64,000 bases of DNA from Actinomadura graeca (GTDB lineage Bacteria > Actinomycetota > Actinomycetes > Streptosporangiales > Streptosporangiaceae), in NCBI RefSeq assembly GCF_019175365.1, contig NZ_CP059572.1:992001-1056000 (forward strand), written 5' to 3'. The notes under the pieces are model-generated. The model worked only from the letters and a program-made list of their open reading frames with translations. It made no database searches and was not told the DNA's origin. Of the stretch, positions 7,918 to 15,043 are shown in pieces (the first letter of the stretch is position 1; every line of letters starts with the position of its first letter). Both the position numbers and the translations under genes were made by a program.

Positions 7918-8883
7918 ATGGACCCCATCGGCAAGAAGCTGCTCGACGTGGCCAAAGCCCAGCTCGGCTACACCGAGAAAGGCGACGGCTACACGAAGTT
8001 CGGCGACTGGTACGCCAAGAACGTCGACGGCGACCACGACGACTACTTCAAGACGGCACCCTGGTGCGACATGTTCCTCGCCTGGGCCGCCGACAAGGCG
8101 GGCGTCACCGAGCAGGCGGGCCAGTTCGCCTCGACCATCGAGCACGCCCAGTGGTTCCGGAAGCACGACGCCTGGGGGACGAAGCCCGAGCCCGGCGCCC
8201 TCGTCTTCTACGACTGGAGCGGCTCCGACGACCCCGACCAGATCGACCACGTCGGCATCGTCGAGAAGGTCGACGGCAAGACCCTGCACACCATCGAGGG
8301 CAACGCCGACGGCTACAAGCTCACGCGCAAGACCCGCGACCTCGACACCGTCGTGGGCTTCGGCTACCCCGGCAAGATCAAGGTCGAGGCCGCGCCCAAG
8401 TACGCCCCCAAGCACGCCGCCCCCGCCCCCACCGTCGACAAGCTCGGCGCCCCCGCCGCCGCCAGCAACACCCAGGAGCGCGAGCACAGCGCCCCCGATC
8501 AGCCCCTCCCCACACAAGAGGTCGTCCTCGGCGGCATCCTCGCCTTCATCCTCTGTGGCACCGTCGCCCTCGCCGCCGGCCGCGTCGCCGCCGCGAAGGC
8601 CCCCACGGCGGCCCCCATCCGCGTCCGCAAGCGCGGCAAGCACCACCGCCCGGCCACCCCGGTCGCCCTGCCCGCCGACGTCACCCCCGCCGACCTCGAC
8701 GCCGCCGACGCCGGGACCACCCTCATGCCCATCCTCTCCCTCGCCGCAGCCCACGAGGCCGAAGACCGCGAGTTCTGGGGCCGCATCGCCCACCTCGAAG
8801 AGGATCAGGAGCTCGCCTTCTGGAACTCCCTGCACGCCGAGAGCACCGATTCCGAGTACGCAGCAGCCCCCGGATTCCGCTAG
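7918..8883 (+). CDS. CHAP-domain peptidoglycan amidase with C-terminal membrane anchor
   Basis: A 321-residue protein with a CHAP domain (cysteine/histidine-dependent amidohydrolase or peptidase) at about residues 5-135. The likely nucleophile is Cys50 in TAPWCDMFLAW and the histidine is His111 in QIDHVGIVEK. A proline/alanine linker follows, then one hydrophobic helix around residues 196-218 (VVLGGILAFILCGTVALAAG) and a basic plus acidic tail. No N-terminal signal is visible, so export may be non-classical or the helix may act as an anchor. ATG 7918 follows a GGGAG site; GTG 7915 is also in frame. The gene ends just before the tRNA cluster. Confidence 0.82.
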   Translation: MDPIGKKLLDVAKAQLGYTEKGDGYTKFGDWYAKNVDGDHDDYFKTAPWCDMFLAWAADKAGVTEQAGQFASTIEHAQWFRKHDAWGTKPEPGALVFYDWSGSDDPDQIDHVGIVEKVDGKTLHTIEGNADGYKLTRKTRDLDTVVGFGYPGKIKVEAAPKYAPKHAAPAPTVDKLGAPAAASNTQEREHSAPDQPLPTQEVVLGGILAFILCGTVALAAGRVAAAKAPTAAPIRVRKRGKHHRPATPVALPADVTPADLDAADAGTTLMPILSLAAAHEAEDREFWGRIAHLEEDQELAFWNSLHAESTDSEYAAAPGFR

Positions 8884-8921
8884 AGTTGTCCATGCGCGCC
8901 GGGCAAGCACCGGCCCGCCAC

Positions 8922-8994
8922 GCGGACGTGGCTCAGTTGGTAGAGCATCACCTTGCCAAGGTGAGGGTCGCGGGTTCGAATCCCGTCGTCCGCT
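8922..8994 (+). tRNA. tRNA-Gly (GCC)
   Basis: A 73-nt cloverleaf with acceptor GCGGACG pairing CGTCCGC and discriminator T. The anticodon stem CACCT/AGGTG flanks loop TTGCCAA, giving anticodon GCC. The T arm contains GGTTCGAATCC. No CCA is encoded. It is the first of three tRNAs in a row. Confidence 0.97.
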
Positions 8995-9017
8995 CTGAGA
9001 GGCCCTGGCCTCGCTCT

Positions 9018-9088
9018 GGTGGAGTGGCCGAGAGGCGAGGCAACGGCCTGCAAAGCCGTGTACACGGGTTCGAATCCCGTCTCCACCT
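9018..9088 (+). tRNA. tRNA-Cys (GCA)
   Basis: A 71-nt cloverleaf with acceptor GGTGGAG pairing CTCCACC and discriminator T. The anticodon loop CTGCAAA gives GCA. The T arm has GGTTCGAATCC. It is 23 bp after tRNA-Gly and 12 bp before tRNA-Val, in the Gly-Cys-Val order common in actinobacteria. Confidence 0.97.
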
Positions 9089-9100
9089 CGTAGTACACAA

Positions 9101-9172
9101 GGGCGATTAGCTCAGTGGGAGAGCGCTACCTTGACACGGTAGAGGCCACTGGTTCAATCCCAGTATCGCCCA
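9101..9172 (+). tRNA. tRNA-Val (GAC)
   Basis: A 72-nt cloverleaf with acceptor GGGCGAT pairing ATCGCCC and discriminator A. The anticodon loop TTGACAC gives GAC. Its last three bases begin a 30-bp sequence repeated at 12979, so the 3' end of this gene borders a possible integration site. Confidence 0.97.
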
Positions 9173-9199
9173 CGGCAGCAACGTATGCTCACTGCCCTT
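9170..9199 (+). repeat. Direct repeat copy 1, attL-like (partner at 12979-13008)
   Basis: Thirty bases starting at the last three bases of tRNA-Val are identical to 12979-13008, and about 30 further bases are similar with scattered mismatches. Together the copies bracket a 3.8-kb segment with recombinase relics. It may be an old attachment site, or both copies may belong to a dispersed repeat. Confidence 0.6.
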
Positions 9200-9210
9200 T
9201 GGGCAGTTTC
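9191..9210 (+). terminator. Hairpin after the tRNA cluster
   Basis: ACTGCCC-TTT-GGGCAGT forms a perfect 7-bp stem with a tight loop, 19 bp after tRNA-Val, followed by a short T run. It probably ends the tRNA transcript. The same sequence is part of the repeat shared with 12979-13050. Confidence 0.5.
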
Positions 9211-9455
9211 GCCGTTGCTCGCAGTGTTTTTCTGGGGGGCGACCCCCAGACCCCCGGTGTGGGGGCTCCGCCCCCACCCGGTGGTGACGGTCACTCCTCG
9301 GCCTTCGGCCAGATCCACCGTTGCCCGCACCGCTTACCTCGGGGACAGCTCCCAGACCCCTTCGACGTCAGGGCCCCGCCCTACCCGGTGGTGGCGGTTA
9401 CCCACCGGCCTTCGGCCGAGTTACCGTCGCTCATAGTGCTTTCCTCGGACGATTC
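9191..9455 (+). repeat. Degenerate tandem repeat of about 107 bp, roughly 2.4 copies
   Basis: Units begin near 9191, 9296 and 9403. Each has in order a CTTTGGG/CTTCGG hairpin, a CCGTTGCTCGC-like block, a C-rich CCCAGACCCC segment and an ACCCGGTGGTGACGG-like end. No coding potential is convincing here. A related partial unit follows the second direct-repeat copy at 12985-13050. Actinomycete genomes carry such GC-rich intergenic repeats; the function is unknown. Confidence 0.55.
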
Positions 9456-9594
9456 TCAAGCGCCGATGCGAAGTTTGCCTCCACTCCCCTGGCGTGTCGG
9501 CTGAGGCCGACGAGCGTGGTCGGCCTGGGGGGCGCGGGACGGGAAGCGGGCGTGCGCGGAGCTGTTCGGGTTGCCCCTGTCGGGATCCTTAAGG

Positions 9595-9905
9595 CTAGCT
9601 GAGTGGTTGGGTGTCGTTGCTTTTGGCGACGGTGGCGCTGAGCTGGATGGCGATCCGGCCGCCGGTCCGGGAGGGCGCCGCCGCCCGCCTCCAGCCGTCG
9701 ATCTTGGTGAGGTAGACGACCTCGAGATCCCGCAGGACGCCCAGGTGGACGGTCTCGTGCGTCCGCTCCAGGAGTTCGTGCAGGTATGGTGCGCTCACCT
9801 CGATCAGGAAGCGCTCAGGCGAAGCCCTCATCGAGAGCTCGAACAGGCCGCCGTCCAGGCGATAGCCGTACGCGATGCGCTCCAGCAGCGCCTTGCCTAG
9901 CGACT
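9595..9905 (-). pseudogene. IclR-family regulator fragment
   Basis: About 100 residues match the middle of an IclR regulator: GYRLDGGLFELSMRAS (end of the DNA-binding domain), APYLHELLERTHETVHLGVL and EVVYLTKIDGWRRAAAPSR (start of the effector domain). The recognition helix and the ligand pocket are missing, and the frame ends abruptly after GGRI. The 5' end is cut by the recombinase remnant. It is a non-functional relic left next to the tRNA cluster. Confidence 0.7.
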
Positions 9906-10157
9906 CCTCAGATATCGGACGGCAGGCCATTTGGCCGTCGGCGGCAGGTACAGCCCGGCGTCCGTCAGCCGCTCCTAGAGGGTCTCCACCGTGTAGCGCC
10001 CGGTAGCAAACCACTCGAAGGCGCTGGCCATGAACGCGGCCCGCTCCGGGTCAGGTTCAACCGTCCGCACTTCCGCTCCGCCGATACGTTTGCGCACGTT
10101 CAGGTAACCCACCTTGGTCCGGCTAATCGTGCCGCCATTGCGCGCCTTATTGTGCAT
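9897..10157 (-). pseudogene. Serine recombinase fragment with an internal amber codon
   Basis: The reverse strand encodes the recombinase zinc-ribbon-proximal segment: KARNGGTISRTKVGYLNV, then EVRTVEPDPERAAFM and AFEWFATGRYTVETL. A TAG at 9975-9977 interrupts it, but the same frame continues with ERLTDAGLYLPP and a family-like tail before another TAG at 9897. The catalytic N-terminus is absent. In intact large serine integrases this segment follows the catalytic domain, so this is a decayed integrase and supports past integration next to tRNA-Val. Confidence 0.75.
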
Positions 10158-10192
10158 CTAGAGGTCGAGCAACGCACAGACTGTATCTGAGT

Positions 10193-10231
10193 AACGAGAA
10201 AGCCCCGCCAGAATCAGGGGGGCTTCTCGTT
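10193..10231 (-). terminator. Terminator downstream of the HATPase gene
   Basis: AACGAGAAAGCCCC (10193-10206) pairs with GGGGGGCTTCTCGTT (10217-10231) with a small bulge and a 10-nt loop. It lies 75 bp beyond the HATPase stop codon on the reverse strand. It may act in both directions. Confidence 0.65.
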
Positions 10232-10305
10232 GTCACACCTCACCTCACACCCAGCTCACTCCGGCCAAGATGGCACCTCCTTTCCAAATACCTCTTCCAA
10301 ATTGC

Positions 10306-10719
10306 TCATGCCCCCGCCACCCGCAGCTCCGCCCACACCACTTTGCCGCCATCCGAGGAGTAGAAGCCCCAGCGAGCGGCGTACTGGCTCACCAGAAGCA
10401 AGCCCCGTCCCCCAAGGTCAGTTTCATCCACCACCTGTTGCACCGGCGGGTTGGGGTCGGCGTCCCATACCTCGACGTAGCCACAGGTACCGTCCCAGCG
10501 CAGCCGGACGCGAAATTCCCGGCCGTCGGCCTTAATGGCGTTGGTGGCGAGTTCTGAGGTGACCAGTTCCGCTGCTTCGATGACGGTCGCGGGCGACTGC
10601 CAATGTCGGTACCACTCACAGACCAGCTTGCGTACGAGGCCCACGGCATTTGGTGCCGAAGCCAGCCCAATCTCAATCGATGGCTCTGCAATCGGGGGCG
10701 CAAATACCCGGCTTGCCAT
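10306..10719 (-). CDS. Orphan HATPase (RsbW-like) ATP-binding protein
   Basis: A 137-residue GHKL ATPase of the anti-sigma/RsbW-like type common in streptomycetes and relatives. N box: ELVTSELATNAIK; G1-like: VEVWDADPNPP; G2: DLGGRGLLLVSQYAARWG. It lacks a histidine kinase dimerisation domain. ATG 10719 follows GGAGGACACC, which decides the start over the upstream 10764 option. It is divergent from the XRE regulator at 10881. HATPase/XRE pairs often act in developmental or bacteriophage-related switches in this phylum, but the partner is unproven. Confidence 0.85.
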   Translation of the reverse strand: MASRVFAPPIAEPSIEIGLASAPNAVGLVRKLVCEWYRHWQSPATVIEAAELVTSELATNAIKADGREFRVRLRWDGTCGYVEVWDADPNPPVQQVVDETDLGGRGLLLVSQYAARWGFYSSDGGKVVWAELRVAGA

Positions 10720-10880
10720 GGTGTCCTCCCTTCCGCCCTGAAGATCACGCACTGAGAACCCCACAAGATCGGTTCAGGACGAATGCCGGCACGGTCTGGC
10801 GACGTTATTGCCCACGGGCGGGCAGGACGCTGTACAGTTTGTCTAGTGTCGAAAATGCCCTGACCTGGGAAGTTGGCCAC

Positions 10881-12125
10881 ATGAATGAACCAACCGACGT
10901 CCGACGCCACGAGATCGCGAAACGTCTGGAGTACTGGATGGCTCGCCGAGGTCTCACCCGCCAGGTCTTCGCTGACCGCATCGGCAAGTCCGTGAGCTGG
11001 GTCGATAAGGTCAAGCGGGGTGATCGCCAGCTCGACCGGCTGAGCGTGCTCGAAAAGATCGCGGACATCCTGGCCGTGCCGCTCGCCGCCTTGATCGACC
11101 CGGACGAGGCCCGGCGTTCACAGCACTGCGCAGATGAGGTCGAAATTGCGCAGCTACGTGACGCCCTCCAGCGCTATGACGGCCTGATAAGTGACGGCCC
11201 CGGCACTATTGCCACAATGCCCGCCTTGCGCCGCTCCGTCGCCTATGGCTGGACGGCTTTTCAAGCCTCCCATTACCAAGTAGCCACCCGCGTACTGCCT
11301 CAGCTCTTGGTTGATCTCCAACGGGCCGTGCGCACCCGCGAAGGCGATGACCGCGACCAGGCGGCCGAGCTGCTCACCTATGGGTACTGGCTGGCCGCGG
11401 GCGTCGCCCTCAAGTTCGGCCGCACTGATCTGGGCTGGGTGGCGGCTGACCGGGGCATGGTGCTGGCGGAAAGCACGGGGGACCTGACGCTCATTGGCGG
11501 GACGGCCCGGCGGGTGGTGCATGCCATGGCGGAGTCACCCGACGAGACGAGCCGGCGCAACGCCGTGGCGCTCGTGCGCACGGTGGCCGACCGCTTGGAG
11601 CCCGGCATGGGCACGGCCACCCCGGCGCATCTTTCAGCGCTGGGCATGTTGCTTCTCAACGGCTCCATAGCGGCGGGTCACCAGGGCGATGCCCGTCTGG
11701 CGCGCGACTTCAATAGCGAGGCTGCGACCGTGGCCGGCCTCCTGGGCGGCGACCGGAACGAGCACTGGAGCGCCTTCGGCCCAACAAACGTAGGTGTCCA
11801 CCGGGTGGCGGCTCTCGCCGACTTGCAGGAGGGCGGCCGGGTGGTGGAGTACGCCCGCACGCTCACCCCGCAGCAGCTCGCCACCCTCCCCCGGGAGCGG
11901 CGGGCCAACCACACCATTGACGTAGCCCGGGGCTACGCCCAGTGGGGCAAGCGGGAGGAGGCGGTGAGTCACGTCCTCCAAGCGGACGCTCTCGCCCGGG
12001 AAGAGGTACGCTGCCGTCCCGCGACGCGCGCCCTGATCCGCGAGCTGGTGCGCAGCTACCCGCGCGGGTCCAAACCGAGTGCGGCCTTTAGCGTCTTGGC
12101 GCGGGATGTGGGCGTGGCGGTATGA
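10881..12125 (+). CDS. XRE-family helix-turn-helix regulator with helical C-terminus
   Basis: A 414-residue regulator. An XRE domain occupies about residues 8-65 (EIAKRLEYWMARRGLTRQVF, then IGKSVSWVDKVKRGDRQ and LEKIADILAVPLAALID). The remainder is an alpha-helical, TPR-like region with repeated A/L-rich helices. ATG 10881 was chosen because the domain starts at once; the frame is open further upstream without family features. It overlaps the flavoprotein gene by 4 bp (ATGA), so the two are translated together. GC content is visibly lower than in flanking genes, which suits an acquired module. Confidence 0.85.
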   Translation: MNEPTDVRRHEIAKRLEYWMARRGLTRQVFADRIGKSVSWVDKVKRGDRQLDRLSVLEKIADILAVPLAALIDPDEARRSQHCADEVEIAQLRDALQRYDGLISDGPGTIATMPALRRSVAYGWTAFQASHYQVATRVLPQLLVDLQRAVRTREGDDRDQAAELLTYGYWLAAGVALKFGRTDLGWVAADRGMVLAESTGDLTLIGGTARRVVHAMAESPDETSRRNAVALVRTVADRLEPGMGTATPAHLSALGMLLLNGSIAAGHQGDARLARDFNSEAATVAGLLGGDRNEHWSAFGPTNVGVHRVAALADLQEGGRVVEYARTLTPQQLATLPRERRANHTIDVARGYAQWGKREEAVSHVLQADALAREEVRCRPATRALIRELVRSYPRGSKPSAAFSVLARDVGVAV

Positions 12126-12670
12126 CGAACGGACCGGTTGTCTACCTCATCGCCTGCGCTGCCCCACCGGCCCGCGACCTGGGCACGCTCGTGACGCTCG
12201 TGCACGCGCAGGGGTGGTCAGCTTGCGTCCTGGCCACGCCGTCGGCTCGCCGCTTCCTTGATGTGGCGACGCTAGAGCACCAGACCGGCTACCCGGTGCG
12301 CAGCGAGTACAAGGAGCCGGGCACGCCCGACGTCCTGCCGCCGCCGGACGCCCTGATTGTGGCTCCGGCGACCGTCAACACCGTGAACAAGTGGGCCGCC
12401 GGGATTTGCGACACGCTGCCCCTGGGACTGCTGGTGGAGGCCATTGGACTGGAGCTGCCAACCGTGGCGCTGCCCTTTAGCAACCGCGCTCACGCCGCCC
12501 ACCCCGCCTTCGTCGAGAACGTTGCCCGGCTACGGTCCTGGGGCGTGACCATGTTGGTCGGTCCCGACGTCTACGCCCTCCACGAGCCCGGCACCGGTAG
12601 CCAGTACCTCGACCGCTACCCCTGGCATCTGGCGGTTCAAGCGGTGGCGGAGCGGTTGAGCAGTGACTGA
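12122..12670 (+). CDS. Flavoprotein (PPC decarboxylase / Dfp-like family)
   Basis: A 182-residue protein of the flavoprotein family that includes phosphopantothenoylcysteine decarboxylase and EpiD. Segments VVYLIACAAPPARDL, ALIVAPATVNTVNKWAAGI (FMN-contact and loop) and TVALPFSNRAHAAHPAF are diagnostic. Its job here is unlikely to be CoA synthesis, since it is single-domain and is coupled to an XRE regulator by a 4-bp overlap. Similar XRE-flavoprotein pairs recur in actinomycete genomes, and the flavin may be a redox or signal cofactor. That role is inferred. Confidence 0.85.
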   Translation: MTNGPVVYLIACAAPPARDLGTLVTLVHAQGWSACVLATPSARRFLDVATLEHQTGYPVRSEYKEPGTPDVLPPPDALIVAPATVNTVNKWAAGICDTLPLGLLVEAIGLELPTVALPFSNRAHAAHPAFVENVARLRSWGVTMLVGPDVYALHEPGTGSQYLDRYPWHLAVQAVAERLSSD

Positions 12671-12677
12671 GCCACGC

Positions 12678-12975
12678 TCAACGCTGGTCACGGCGTAGGG
12701 CCCCACGCTCACGCAAGATTTGTTTCAACGTCGTTCGCCCCACCTCGTAAGCCTCAGCTAGCTTCCATGCTGGCTCACCGGCGATAGCGCGACACCATCG
12801 CTGTAATCGTCGTCCTCGGTCAGCCGATCTTTGACGCGGCGCGACGGGCGAAACGTCCGTACTGACCGCACGCTGGTGGAGGTCTCGGTGCCGTCCTCGA
12901 AGCTCGCGCGTAGGTTCCGCGCGGTGTGTTCAAGATCAATGAGAATATCTACTCGGTTGGCCTACCAGCGGACGA
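12678..12975 (-). pseudogene. Helix-turn-helix gene relic with a frameshift (recombinase-associated type)
   Basis: On the reverse strand an upstream frame reads ARNLRASFEDGTETS and RPSRRVKDRLTEDDDY. After about 12810 the coding signal moves to another frame with IAGEPAWKLAEAYEVGRTTL, a resolvase-type helix-turn-helix, ending in a stop at 12678. Small proteins with this architecture commonly accompany serine recombinases. The two halves in different frames show a frameshift, so it is not functional. Confidence 0.55.
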
Positions 12976-12978
12976 GCT

Positions 12979-13008
12979 CCACGGCAGCAACGTATGCTCA
13001 CTGCCCTT
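12979..13008 (+). repeat. Direct repeat copy 2, attR-like (partner at 9170-9199)
   Basis: Identical over 30 bp to 9170-9199, with diverged similarity continuing to about 13050. It contains a CCCTTCGGGC hairpin. It marks the right edge of the lower-GC segment, before coding density resumes at 13167. Confidence 0.6.
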
Positions 13009-13166
13009 CGGGCGGATTTGCGGTTGCCCGCTGTGCTTTCGCCAGCGCGGCGGGGGTTGGCTAGTAGGTCGTATTGGTGAACGAGACGCTTTGGCCTGCA
13101 CTTTCGTCCTCTGGCAGGTCGGCTCGGACCCTTCTCGGCGCATGCTTGGCGGGCAGCCGCCCGGGA

Positions 13167-14960
13167 TCAGAGGACGATGTCCTCGGGGCGTGTGAGCTCT
13201 CGGGGCGCCGGTGTCGCTTCCAAGCGCTCCAGGGGGTCGGCCTGGATGTGCTGGTCGAAGCCCAGGCCCGTGATGTCGGCGATGCGGCGGACGGGCACCT
13301 GGAACGTCCTGTAGGCGCCGTAGGAGAAGGACTCCTCGGTCGGCAGGTCCTCGATCAGGGCCGCCTGGCTCAGCAGGTAGCCGGTCACCGACAGCTCGCC
13401 CGACTCGCGGGCCATCGCGACGACCTTCCAGAACTCGCGGGGCAGCTGGACGCCCCGGTAGGCGTCGTCGTCGTCCGCTAGGACGGGGCCCGTGAAGACG
13501 GTGACGGCCAGGTCGTGGTTGTCGGCGTTGCCGAGGACGTAGTCCTCCAGCCCGAGCCACAGGGTCTGGCCCGCGTTGAACGCGTGGTGCTGCGGGGTGG
13601 AGTTCGTGAAGTGGAACGTGTCGTCCTCGGCGGCCTTGGCCTCGACGGCGGTGGTGCCCCACGCGGGGTCCAGGCGGCGCACCAGATGCCCGCGGTCCAG
13701 GTCGTTGTCGCGGTACACGCTCTCGCCGGTCTGCTCCCCCACCGGCAACCGCGGGTCGAAGATCCAGCGGTCGCTCTGCCGCTTGGGCCGCTTGGCGAGC
13801 GCGCCGTCGATGTTCCCGGCGGTGAACAGGGCGAGCCTGCGGCGCCTGTGCATGACGACGCTGAAGTGGTGGTAGCGCAGCTCGGCGGACGCGACGGCGG
13901 CCAGTTCCGCGGACGGGACGGGCAGCGGCAGCGGCCGGGCCAGGAACGCCGGGTCGTAGCCGCCGCGGCCCGCGTAGTCGGGGTCGAGCGCGACGGCGGG
14001 GGCGTCGCGGAGGGCGGTGCCCTCGGGCCGGGCGGGCGCGAAGATCGCCTCGGCGAGCCCACGCTGCTCGCCGGTCAGGTCCGCCTCGCGCACCGCGCGG
14101 CAGATCCGGCTGATGCGGATCCCCTCGTTGACGAACCCGCCCAGCTCGTCCTGCCGCGGCGCGGGCACGCTGGCATGGTGGAGCGCGACGACCTCCCACT
14201 GGTCGTTGAACACCGGCGAGCCGGACGAGCCCGGCTCGGTGTCGGCCGCGTAGTGCAGGAACCCGCCGGGGACGTCGACGATCCGGTTCTCGCGGAGCGC
14301 CACCTGCTTCCTCCCCCCGCGCGGATGCTGGACGATCGTGACGAACTCCCCGACGATCTCCTTGCCCTCGGCCTCGATCAGCGGGTCGAACCCGAACTCC
14401 GCGAGGTCGGCGGGCGGGGCGCCCACGGCGACCAGGGCGAAGTCGAGCCCGGCGTCGGCGAGGAAGAACCGGTCGGGGTCCAGCGGGTGGACCACGCTCG
14501 GCAGCGGGCGGCCGTCGACGCCGTCCTGGTAGTCGAACTCGGCCGCGCTGGTGCGCGCCGTCGCGGCGTTCGGCAGCACGTGGTGGTTGGTCAGCAGCAG
14601 GACCGGGGAGACCAGCGCGCCGGTCCCGTATCCGACGGTGCGCCCGTCGCCGTCTCGGATGTCGATCCGCGCCACGGCGCGGGACGCGGCGACGCCGGCG
14701 TCCAGGTACCGCACGCCGAGGTAGTCGACCGTGTCGATGATCCGCTGGAGGCGCGGGTCCGGTTCCAGGACGCCGCCGTCCCCGGCGAGGCGGCCGAGCC
14801 GGTCGACCCGCCTGGCGATCCGCTCCGGGCTGTCGGCCACGGCCAGGCCGCCCGGTGAGGCCAGTGCCGTCTCGCGCTCGCGCCGTTCCGGCGTGCGCTC
14901 CGCCACCCGGCGCGCCGCCTCCGCGCGCTGCCGGTCGTGCTCCCGCTCGTAGAGTTCCAT
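13167..14960 (-). CDS. Trypsin-like serine protease fused to DNA/RNA non-specific endonuclease
   Basis: A 597-residue two-enzyme fusion. Residues about 80-300 form a trypsin-like protease: His in LLLTNHHVLP (126/127), Asp173 in DAGLDFALVAVG, and Ser246 in EPGSSGSPVF. Residues about 330-590 form a NUC-type nuclease with the active-site DRGH motif at 422-425 and the metal Asn in FHFTNSTPQ. A charged N-terminal helix (about 40 residues) precedes the protease, and no signal peptide is seen, so it is likely intracellular. ATG 14960 fits the spacing of GGGG; ATG 14999 is an alternative. A protease activating a linked nuclease is a plausible suicide or defence effector; this is inferred. Confidence 0.88.
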   Translation of the reverse strand: MELYEREHDRQRAEAARRVAERTPERRERETALASPGGLAVADSPERIARRVDRLGRLAGDGGVLEPDPRLQRIIDTVDYLGVRYLDAGVAASRAVARIDIRDGDGRTVGYGTGALVSPVLLLTNHHVLPNAATARTSAAEFDYQDGVDGRPLPSVVHPLDPDRFFLADAGLDFALVAVGAPPADLAEFGFDPLIEAEGKEIVGEFVTIVQHPRGGRKQVALRENRIVDVPGGFLHYAADTEPGSSGSPVFNDQWEVVALHHASVPAPRQDELGGFVNEGIRISRICRAVREADLTGEQRGLAEAIFAPARPEGTALRDAPAVALDPDYAGRGGYDPAFLARPLPLPVPSAELAAVASAELRYHHFSVVMHRRRRLALFTAGNIDGALAKRPKRQSDRWIFDPRLPVGEQTGESVYRDNDLDRGHLVRRLDPAWGTTAVEAKAAEDDTFHFTNSTPQHHAFNAGQTLWLGLEDYVLGNADNHDLAVTVFTGPVLADDDDAYRGVQLPREFWKVVAMARESGELSVTGYLLSQAALIEDLPTEESFSYGAYRTFQVPVRRIADITGLGFDQHIQADPLERLEATPAPRELTRPEDIVL

Positions 14961-15043
14961 CTCATGCCCCGGTGATGGCTTGGGTCCGCTCACTTCCATT
15001 GAGGCGCGGAACACCGGCCCCAGAACACCCCATTTGTCACTTT

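Noticed and set aside
8880..9098. Reverse-strand frame across the tRNA genes
   Set aside because: It is antisense to tRNA-Gly and tRNA-Cys and has the phrase-like DGIRTRDPHLG typical of translated tRNA.
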